A stretch of 64,000 bases of DNA from Vibrio gazogenes (lineage in GTDB: Bacteria; Pseudomonadota; Gammaproteobacteria; Enterobacterales; Vibrionaceae): positions 3,189,709-3,253,708 of the forward strand of contig NZ_CP092587.1 of NCBI RefSeq assembly GCF_023920225.1, written 5' to 3'. The notes beneath the pieces were generated by a model. The model was given only the letters and a program-made list of their open reading frames with translations, did no database searches and was not told the DNA's origin. A program made the translations under genes and the position numbers. The first letter of the stretch is position 1; the number at the start of each line of letters is the position of its first letter. Shown here in pieces: positions 31,172-37,608 of this stretch.

Positions 31172-32143
31172 GTGTTAAAAATCGGAAACCACCAACTCAA
31201 GAACAGTCTGATCGTTGCCCCGATGGCTGGTGTCACCGACAGACCTTTTCGTGAGTTATGTCTTCGCTATGGTGCTGGCATGGCTGTCAGTGAAATGATG
31301 TCATCCAATCCGGCATTGTGGAAAACGTCAAAGTCGAAACAGCGGATGGTCCATGAGGGCGAGTCAGGGATTCGTTCGGTTCAGATCGCAGGTTCCGATC
31401 CGCAGTTAATGGCAGAAGCTGCGCAATTCAGCGTTGAGAACGGTGCGCAAATCATCGATATCAACATGGGTTGCCCGGCAAAGAAAGTGAATAAGAAGTT
31501 GGCAGGTTCCGCCCTGTTACGCTACCCAGATCTCATTGAGGATATCCTCACAACGGTAGTTCAGGCTGTTCGTGTGCCTGTGACGCTAAAAACACGAACC
31601 GGTTGGGATACAGCGCATAAGAACTGTATTCACATCGCAAAGCTGGCCGAAGACTGCGGCATTCAGGCACTCGCGCTTCACGGAAGAACCAGAGCCTGCC
31701 TTTATCGCGGTATGGCAGAATATGACAGCATTAGAGCGGTCAAACAGGCCATCTCGATTCCGGTGATTGCCAATGGTGACATCGATAGTCCGGAAAAGGC
31801 CAAATATGTACTGGAATACACCGGCGCTGACGCATTAATGATTGGTCGCCCGGCACAAGGACGACCATGGATTTTTCAGGAAATCCAACATTTTTTGGAA
31901 ACCGGCACAACAATGCCCGCGCTTCCGGTTCAGGAAGTCAAAAGCATTTTGCTTGGTCATGTACAAGCGCTCCATCAATTTTACGGAGCGTATCTGGGGC
32001 CACGTATCGCACGTAAACATGTGGGGTGGTATCTCAAAGAACATGAACAGGCAAGTGGGTTTCGACGGACCTTCAATGCCATAGAAGCAGCCCCGCTGCA
32101 ACTGGAAGCACTCGAAGGTTATTTTGATAACGTTGCATCATAA
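31172..32143 (+). CDS. dusB: tRNA-dihydrouridine synthase B
   Basis: A 323-residue FMN enzyme that reduces uridine to dihydrouridine in the tRNA D-loop (position 17 in E. coli). An N-terminal TIM barrel has the FMN motif [13 protein letters not shown], the catalytic Cys101 in [16 protein letters not shown], the HGRTRACLY and NGDID motifs, and [20 protein letters not shown]-terminal helical domain ends with [13 protein letters not shown] 31172 is the best start by length and family N-terminus; an earlier TTG is possible. It is co-transcribed with fis from the GC-discriminator promoter, so tRNA modification is tied to fast growth. Confidence 0.94.
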   Translation: MLKIGNHQLKNSLIVAPMAGVTDRPFRELCLRYGAGMAVSEMMSSNPALWKTSKSKQRMVHEGESGIRSVQIAGSDPQLMAEAAQFSVENGAQIIDINMGCPAKKVNKKLAGSALLRYPDLIEDILTTVVQAVRVPVTLKTRTGWDTAHKNCIHIAKLAEDCGIQALALHGRTRACLYRGMAEYDSIRAVKQAISIPVIANGDIDSPEKAKYVLEYTGADALMIGRPAQGRPWIFQEIQHFLETGTTMPALPVQEVKSILLGHVQALHQFYGAYLGPRIARKHVGWYLKEHEQASGFRRTFNAIEAAPLQLEALEGYFDNVAS

Positions 32144-32168
32144 AATTAAGAGAAGAGCTAGACCGAAT

Positions 32169-32465
32169 ATGTTCGAACAAAATCTGACTTCAGAAGCTTT
32201 AACCGTTACTACCGTTACTTCACAAGACCAAATCACCCAGAAGCCTCTGCGTGATTCCGTTAAAGCATCTCTTAAAAACTATCTTTCCCAGTTAAATGGC
32301 CAAGAAGTAAGTGAATTATACGAATTAGTTCTAGCTGAAGTTGAGCAGCCGCTGCTCGATACGATCATGCAGTACACTCGCGGTAACCAAACTCGCGCAG
32401 CAACCATGATGGGTATCAACCGCGGAACACTTCGCAAGAAACTGAAAAAGTACGGCATGAACTAA
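32169..32465 (+). CDS. fis: DNA-binding protein Fis
   Basis: A 98-residue nucleoid protein and transcriptional activator of rRNA and many growth genes. Its length is exactly that of E. coli Fis. The N-terminal beta-arm region (to about residue 25) is followed by four helices; the C-terminal helix-turn-helix is [20 protein letters not shown]. The ATG at 32169 is correct; the longer frame runs into dusB. A strong terminator follows at once, and accessory DNA begins right after it. Confidence 0.98.
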   Translation: MFEQNLTSEALTVTTVTSQDQITQKPLRDSVKASLKNYLSQLNGQEVSELYELVLAEVEQPLLDTIMQYTRGNQTRAATMMGINRGTLRKKLKKYGMN

Positions 32466-32491
32466 TAGCTCTCATATAAGCTATTGAATTT

Positions 32492-32530
32492 AAAAGCCTA
32501 AACAATAAAAATTGCTTAGGCTTTTTTCTT
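32492..32530 (+). terminator. fis terminator
   Basis: A 15-base stem (32492-32506 with 32511-32525) has a single A/C mismatch and an AAAA loop, followed by a T-rich run. It is the last core-genome element before the accessory island. Confidence 0.92.
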
Positions 32531-32534
32531 TTTT

Positions 32535-32596
32535 GCTACACACAATCATTTTTATCTTTTCTCCTGTAGATATGAGAAGTCATATTGTGTTATAGC
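32535..32596. repeat. Long imperfect inverted repeat ahead of the island operon
   Basis: GCTACACACAAT (32535-32546) pairs with ATTGTGTTATAGC (32584-32596) with one mismatch region. Inside, TTCTC and GAGAA (around 32558 and 32574) can also pair. It lies directly between the fis terminator and the sce7726-like gene, where its promoter must be. Confidence 0.45.
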
Positions 32597-32655
32597 TACA
32601 AGTGCACTAGTAAATTAACAGCTAAAATAACATAGAGTATTAAATCGGGTTCGTT

Positions 32656-33543
32656 ATGAGACTCAAAGACGCAGCAAGAATTTTTAGTAGTGGTTATCTT
32701 CGCAAACTAGCTGACGGAGATTACTCATTAATTTGCAGAGTAATCGATGAATTAGATTTACCTAATAACTCACTTACAACTTTAAAAGACGTCTATGAGA
32801 ATGTTTATCAACTGTTAAACTTGCATTATCGCTTTGAATACTATTACAAAAATACCATTGTTAACAAAGTATTATTAGGTCGTCACTCTTTAAATACTGC
32901 TGTTATGTTATCTGAACTTCGAATTGGTCGAAACATTGCTGATTGTGTAATTTTAAACGGTCAATCTACTTGTTATGAAATAAAAACAGAGTATGACTCT
33001 TTAGATAGATTGTCCGAACAGCTATCCTCTTATTACTCAATATTTGATAACGTGTACGTTGTATGCGGTGAAAAACATTTAGACAAAATACTAAAACAAT
33101 CTCCAGATGAAGTAGGTGTAATTCAACTAACAAAACGAAATACACTATCTACAGTAAGACAAGCTAAAGATCTTAGTAAAAATGATATAGATAAGAATCT
33201 TATGCTAAATACTTTAAGATCAGAAGAATATAAACACCTCGCCAAATTAATATCAGGATCTATTCCTTCTGTTAGCAACATAAAAATGTATTCAGCATGT
33301 TTTGATATTATATCAACTACTGATGCTAAAATTCTGAGAGAACATTTTAAAACAGTTCTCAAATACCATAGAAAAAATAATGGGAATTTTATCAGGTCGC
33401 TACCTAAATCCTTAAAAAATGCAGGAGTAAGCTATAAGTTACCTATTAGAACACAACAACAACTTGTTGATATTCTTAATAGTAACTTGAGTAAGGATAA
33501 CATATGTATTACCCCGTACTCCGAGGCAAACAGTTTGAACTGA
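32656..33543 (+). CDS. sce7726-family protein with PD-(D/E)XK nuclease core
   Basis: A 295-residue soluble protein resembling the sce7726 family, which recurs beside sce7725 genes. It is not a characterised enzyme. The sequence shows a restriction-endonuclease-like core: Glu87 in SELRIG, Asp96 in IADCVIL, and Glu108-x-Lys110 in CYEIKTEYD, followed by a helix with EQLSSYY and a strand VYVVCG. This is the E...D-ExK pattern of PD-(D/E)XK nucleases. The coding DNA is much more AT-rich than neighbouring core genes, pointing to horizontal transfer. Its last 40 bases overlap the next gene. The Shine-Dalgarno is weak. DNA cleavage is predicted from motifs, not shown. Confidence 0.78.
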   Translation: MRLKDAARIFSSGYLRKLADGDYSLICRVIDELDLPNNSLTTLKDVYENVYQLLNLHYRFEYYYKNTIVNKVLLGRHSLNTAVMLSELRIGRNIADCVILNGQSTCYEIKTEYDSLDRLSEQLSSYYSIFDNVYVVCGEKHLDKILKQSPDEVGVIQLTKRNTLSTVRQAKDLSKNDIDKNLMLNTLRSEEYKHLAKLISGSIPSVSNIKMYSACFDIISTTDAKILREHFKTVLKYHRKNNGNFIRSLPKSLKNAGVSYKLPIRTQQQLVDILNSNLSKDNICITPYSEANSLN

Positions 33544-34418
33544 TATGTTTAAGAGAATTAAGTCCCATTATCAAATGTGACCTTTGGTGTCCAATCATCG
33601 AACCAGTAAGACAAAAGCTACAAGGATTGACAAAAACGATTGAATACTTAAATCAGAATCAAATCACACCTATTGTTATTACCAACCCTAGTTTAGGTGA
33701 TTTTGATGGAAATTTACACTCTATCGAAGAAAAGTTACTAGAAATCAACACGGAACTACAATTCAAGCCTTGTTTTTCAACAAAGAACCGATCATCTAAC
33801 GAACTCAAAGAATTTACCGAGTCACACCAAAACACAGAATTTGCCATTTTTATCGAAGATGGTGTCAATAAAAACTCTATACATCTTATTGAAAAAGCAT
33901 CTTTAGTTATTTCAAAAAAATACCAAAGGGGTGCTTTTCGTAATCTATCTAATGTCGTAATTGTTGAAGATAACTTTCCAGTAGTAAAAAATAACTCATC
34001 ATATCCTGATAAATCATATTTTTCAGATAGGCATACCGACTACAAAGAAGGAACAAATGTCGTTGGATATGGTGATTACACAATTACAGGTAGTGACTAT
34101 CTAGAAAGTGGTGGCCCTGCATATGTAGTAGCAATACATCTCTCATACATAGATCCAGATGAATACCATTCTATGTTCATTAAACATTTTAAATCTTACG
34201 ATGATAACTCTCCAACTAGGCCGGGTGAAAAATTTGGAGATGCATTACAAAAATTAATTCAATTTTGTGATGCACACCCAATGCTAGTACAAGAAACTCT
34301 TGGACTAAAAGGCTTTAGAGAATTAAAAACTAGGGACCACTTTCCGGGACTAGGGCAAGCTAAAAAACTGTCAATACAACACCACATCCATACGTTATGT
34401 ATGTATGGAGAAAAGTAG
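33504..34418 (+). CDS. sce7725-family protein, unknown function
   Basis: A 304-residue soluble protein resembling the sce7725 family, the usual neighbour of sce7726. The N-terminus YYPVLRGKQFELICLREL and CPIIEPVRQ are its clearest family features; the pattern recalls phage-type 'beta protein' families, though weakly. A central region with NVVIVEDNFPV and YGDYTITGSDY alternates strands and helices, as in a barrel-like fold. There is no signal peptide and no recognised catalytic motif. AAGGA lies six bases before the ATG, inside the upstream gene, and the stop touches the next ATG. It is thus the coupled middle gene of the three-gene operon. AT-rich like its neighbours. Confidence 0.75.
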   Translation: MYYPVLRGKQFELICLRELSPIIKCDLWCPIIEPVRQKLQGLTKTIEYLNQNQITPIVITNPSLGDFDGNLHSIEEKLLEINTELQFKPCFSTKNRSSNELKEFTESHQNTEFAIFIEDGVNKNSIHLIEKASLVISKKYQRGAFRNLSNVVIVEDNFPVVKNNSSYPDKSYFSDRHTDYKEGTNVVGYGDYTITGSDYLESGGPAYVVAIHLSYIDPDEYHSMFIKHFKSYDDNSPTRPGEKFGDALQKLIQFCDAHPMLVQETLGLKGFRELKTRDHFPGLGQAKKLSIQHHIHTLCMYGEK

Positions 34419-35441
34419 ATGGCTAACTGTTGTATAAATTGTTTCAACGATAGGGAGCTGAAAACATTCATCCATACAAATGGAGAGTTAGGACGGTGCC
34501 CTCGTTGTGGTTCTTCAGAAGTACCGATCTGCGATGGGAGCTTATTGTATGTAATGTTTGAGTTTTTAACGTATGTCTTAGAAGAAGATGAAAATGGGGA
34601 TTATGCATACAAAATCATAGATGACACATTTCAGCTTTTTAATAATGATATTACGAATAAGCAAGCACTTTTCGAAGAGGTAACTAAAGAAAGTTTCAAT
34701 GGTAAAAAATATAAATTGGCAATTTCTTTTGACCACTACAAAGAAAGCTGGAAAGAGTTATGCGAAGAACTTAAACACTCAAACCGTTTTTTCCCAACAG
34801 GTGTCATATATTCAAAAATATTCAAGCAAAGCAACGATAAAGATTTACCTGTATTCTCATCAATATTAGAGCAATTGGAATCAACCGCTTACATAACAGA
34901 CTGCTTTTACAGGGCTAGAATTAGCGATGAACCATTAACAGCTAATGACATGGGAGCACCACCTCAAGATAAAACTTCAGCAGGTAGAGCCAACCCCAAA
35001 GGCATTGCATATATGTATTTAGCCGACAATATAGATACCTGTGTTTCTGAGGTTCGACCATACAATGGAGCAGAAATTTATGTTTCTGAGTTTAAATTAA
35101 AGCAAACAAAGACTCTCATCGATCTAACTGATCCAAGGAAAAAATTTTCAATCATCCCTTTTCAAGAGTCGGACTACGGGGAATCTTTAGCCATAATTGA
35201 ACTTCTCGAAGCATTTGCATTAGCCTTATCTATACCAGTAAAACCTCATCTATCAGAGCTAGATTATATTCCAACTCAATTTCTATGTGAGTATTTCAAA
35301 TCATTAGGGCCTTATGATGGTATCATTTTTAATAGTTCATTTAGTAAAGGTAAAAATTATGTGTTTTTTAATACCGATGAGTTCAATATCGATGAACCCG
35401 CACCATTCAGGCTAAACTCTATTAACTTTGAATATTCATAA
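34419..35441 (+). CDS. Zinc-ribbon/HEPN-RES N-terminal and RES-domain protein
   Basis: A 340-residue protein. Residues 4-30 hold cysteine pairs (CCINC, CPRCG) that look like the zinc-ribbon start of the HEPN/RES N-terminal domain. From about residue 160 a RES domain follows: FYRAR with Arg165, GRANPKGIAYMYLA (about 189-202), EVRP with Glu211, and a serine-rich SSFSKG near 306. In studied RES toxins an Arg/Tyr/Glu/Ser set destroys NAD+. Here the RES domain is fused to the N-terminal domain rather than paired with an Xre antitoxin, and no antitoxin gene is adjacent. The ATG directly abuts the upstream stop, so the three genes are one unit. Likely the toxic effector. Confidence 0.8.
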   Translation: MANCCINCFNDRELKTFIHTNGELGRCPRCGSSEVPICDGSLLYVMFEFLTYVLEEDENGDYAYKIIDDTFQLFNNDITNKQALFEEVTKESFNGKKYKLAISFDHYKESWKELCEELKHSNRFFPTGVIYSKIFKQSNDKDLPVFSSILEQLESTAYITDCFYRARISDEPLTANDMGAPPQDKTSAGRANPKGIAYMYLADNIDTCVSEVRPYNGAEIYVSEFKLKQTKTLIDLTDPRKKFSIIPFQESDYGESLAIIELLEAFALALSIPVKPHLSELDYIPTQFLCEYFKSLGPYDGIIFNSSFSKGKNYVFFNTDEFNIDEPAPFRLNSINFEYS

Positions 35442-35778
35442 AATACTCTGATTCACAAAACTCCAAGTTAAAAGAAGGCGCTAAGCCGGACTCTATCCGC
35501 CACGCAAATACACGGGTGATTAATTCACGTCCGGCAGTCATCACCCCTTTTAAAGCCCTGACCAGTTCGTTGTCACAGTATAGGCTGGTTTTCACCGCAC
35601 CGGTGTCTTGGTCGATGGAAAGCTCATAGTAAGGTTTGAATACCTGAGCTTGGCTCTTTCCGGTAAATCCATGATGTCTTTTAATCTGCGCAACTCTCGC
35701 CAGACCGTGACCGAACAGCCGCCAGTTGCTGAAACTGATAAATACCCCAACAAGCCGCCCAAGCAAATACGCATGCAA
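35422..35778 (-). pseudogene. Unidentified open frame, possible mobile-element remnant
   Basis: A 118-codon minus-strand frame overlapping the end of the RES gene. Its middle (ARVAQIKRHHGFTGKS, KPYYELSIDQDTGAVKTS, NELVRALKGVMTAGREL) has the look of real protein sequence, but the ends do not, and the last residues only read through the RES gene. I do not recognise the family; a replication protein or transposase fragment is a guess. An overlapping plus-strand frame ending near 35880 with an Ala/Glu/Arg-rich helix is equally unproven. Confidence 0.3.
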
Positions 35779-36334
35779 ATGCTCTGGTTACCATCGCAGA
35801 AGAAGCGCGAGATAAAGCGATACGCAGGGCTAATGCGGCAGAAGCAGAGTTACAACAACGACGAAATAGTACTGACAGATAATTGAAACAATGGAATAGG
35901 CGGGTATCGAGGCGTTCTCTACAGAATGAATCGTTGAAGTATTCGGTAGCGAAATAACGTCACTCATCTCAACAGGGTTTCAACTCAAAGCCACCTTGAT
36001 GGTTTGTTCATTAGTAAAAGGGAACGGGCCATCATCTCAACCGTCCATTATTTCAGATTATAAAAACCTTGAGTGATGGTGATCATCTTGCTCTTCAGAG
36101 CATAATCCAATATCTTTTTTAAGATGATCATTCATAGCGATAATTTTATGGCTATCCTTATCAGGAAAAATATCAAAATATATAAATTTCAATATTTTAA
36201 TAATAAATTTTTTATTATAAGGTGCTGTTAATCGCATCGTATTACTCTTGATTACTGATTAGATGCAGCTATTATCGATGTAAATAACTTCCCCTACGAA
36301 CAACGATTCATTACAGGAACTATAAGTACAACTT
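35442..36334. other. 893-base gap with degenerate remnant and hairpin
   Basis: No convincing gene is present. The left half (to about 35900) is much more GC-rich than the operon before it and keeps coding-like texture in several frames on both strands without a recognisable intact protein. The right half is AT-rich with a nested inverted repeat at 36080-36130 and the LysR promoter area at the end. It looks like a scar of a lost mobile element or deleted genes. Confidence 0.5.
36080..36130. repeat. Nested inverted repeat in intergenic DNA
   Basis: Perfect 10-base arms TGATCATCTT (36080-36089) and AAGATGATCA (36121-36130) enclose 31 bases. These contain a second perfect hairpin GCTC-TTCA-GAGC (36090-36101) and a T-run just before the right arm. 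It could be an RNA structure, a terminator for leftward or rightward transcripts, or an element end. Confidence 0.5.
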
Positions 36335-37237
36335 ATGGACAATCGACTACGTTATCTTTCAGCGCTGCGTTTTTTCGAATCGGCTTCTCGTCTTAAAAGT
36401 TATAGTAAAGCGGCTGAAGAACTGTGTGTCACTCAGGCAGCCATAAGCCAAAAGCTACGACAACTTGAAGATCGTTTGGGATGTAAATTATTTATCCGTC
36501 GTGGACGTGAAATGCATCTGACAGATAAGGGACAGATACTTCACAAGCATGTCAATGACGGTTTTAAACACATCATCACTGGATTAAACAGAATTCAGAA
36601 TGAGCCACTCGAAGGAATGCTGAACGTCAGTGCCCCTCGTTCATTCTCCACACGTTGGTTAATGCCTAGACTGTGGAAGTTCACGATGGCGTACCCACAT
36701 GTCCCGATTCGGGTACAGACGGTGAAGGAGATCGATATTCGCCATACCGAAACTGATGTATTGATCTGGCAAGGCAATGACAGCGTAAAACATCTGGATT
36801 TAGATCAAGAGACACTATTTGAAGAAGACATCTATCCTTATTGCTCTCCGCAACTCGCGAAATCAATGAAGTTCGATAGTCCAGAGCAACTCCTGAACTG
36901 TTGGTTAATTGATTTTCACACAGCGTCTTTTAGTTGGGAGCAATGGTTTCGCAGTGCAAATGTCAGTGCCAAAAGAGGAGGTATTCAATGGATGGAAGTA
37001 AGTAGCTTTGATATGGCGATCAATGCAGTAGTCGCCGGACATGGCGCATGTCTGGCGACTGAAAGTATTTCGGCAGACTTTGTTGAACGAGGTCTGTTAG
37101 TTAAGCCATTCAATATCGGACTCACCCCCGGAATTCGCTATTCTGTCATTAGTGACCCTTCTTCTTCACGGGTTCTAAGAGTCAATGTATTTAAATCGTG
37201 GTTACAAAAAGAACTAAACGTCCAATCGGGAAGTTAA
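36335..37237 (+). CDS. LysR-family regulator, GcvA-like
   Basis: A 300-residue LysR regulator. The N-terminal winged helix-turn-helix (about 5-65) reads LRYLSALRFFESASRLKSYSKAAEEL, then CVTQAAISQKLRQLEDRLG. The substrate domain starts with GMLNVSAPRSFSTRWLMPRLWKF, which places it in the GcvA/AmpR branch. The GHGACLATES motif of that branch is present near residue 235. No obvious divergent target gene lies upstream: the gap to the island is almost 900 bases. Its 3' end overlaps a shortened HxlR-type gene by 40 bases. The regulated genes are unknown. Confidence 0.87.
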   Translation: MDNRLRYLSALRFFESASRLKSYSKAAEELCVTQAAISQKLRQLEDRLGCKLFIRRGREMHLTDKGQILHKHVNDGFKHIITGLNRIQNEPLEGMLNVSAPRSFSTRWLMPRLWKFTMAYPHVPIRVQTVKEIDIRHTETDVLIWQGNDSVKHLDLDQETLFEEDIYPYCSPQLAKSMKFDSPEQLLNCWLIDFHTASFSWEQWFRSANVSAKRGGIQWMEVSSFDMAINAVVAGHGACLATESISADFVERGLLVKPFNIGLTPGIRYSVISDPSSSRVLRVNVFKSWLQKELNVQSGS

Positions 37238-37596
37238 CACTGAGTCAGTTGCGCCACGTATCAAACAATGTGACGAACGATGTGATACGGTTTGGGAAAT
37301 TACAGCGCGCTATCGGTCCAATCACCCAAAAGGAATTAACCAAGCAACTGAGGTCGTTTGAAAAGCGAGGGCTGGTGATGAGAACTGTCTATCCGGAAAT
37401 GCCCCCCAGAGTCGAATATTGTGTTACCGACTTGGGAAGAACCCTGAAGCCAACTTTAGATTCCTTAGCGCACTGGATGACCGAACATCGAGAACAACTG
37501 ATTCAAGAATCAACGTCATCAACTGAGTCGGCTGAGTCTTCGCTTAAAATGATATCAGCATCAGGCAGCCGCACGCTCACCGGAAACGACAAATAA
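37198..37596 (+). pseudogene. HxlR-type regulator, N-terminally shortened
   Basis: A 132-codon frame starting at a GTG inside the LysR gene. Its body is clearly HxlR family: RFGKLQRAIGPITQKELTKQLRSFEKRGLVMRT, then VYPEMPPRVEYCVTDLGRTLKPTLDSL. However, it begins at the position of the usual IGGKW motif (here RPIGKLTLSQL). The upstream 20-25 residues with the conserved cysteine-proline are missing, and an in-frame stop lies two codons before the GTG. A Ser/Thr-rich tail follows. It may be a decayed gene joined to the LysR end by a deletion, or a variant using a late start. The stop lies 12 bases from the convergent dabA end. Confidence 0.6.
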
Positions 37597-37608
37597 GAAT
37601 CTCTGTGT

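Noticed and set aside
35608..35886. 92-codon plus-strand frame in the degenerate segment
   Set aside because: It overlaps an equally plausible minus-strand frame and shows no recognisable family; kept only as part of the remnant.
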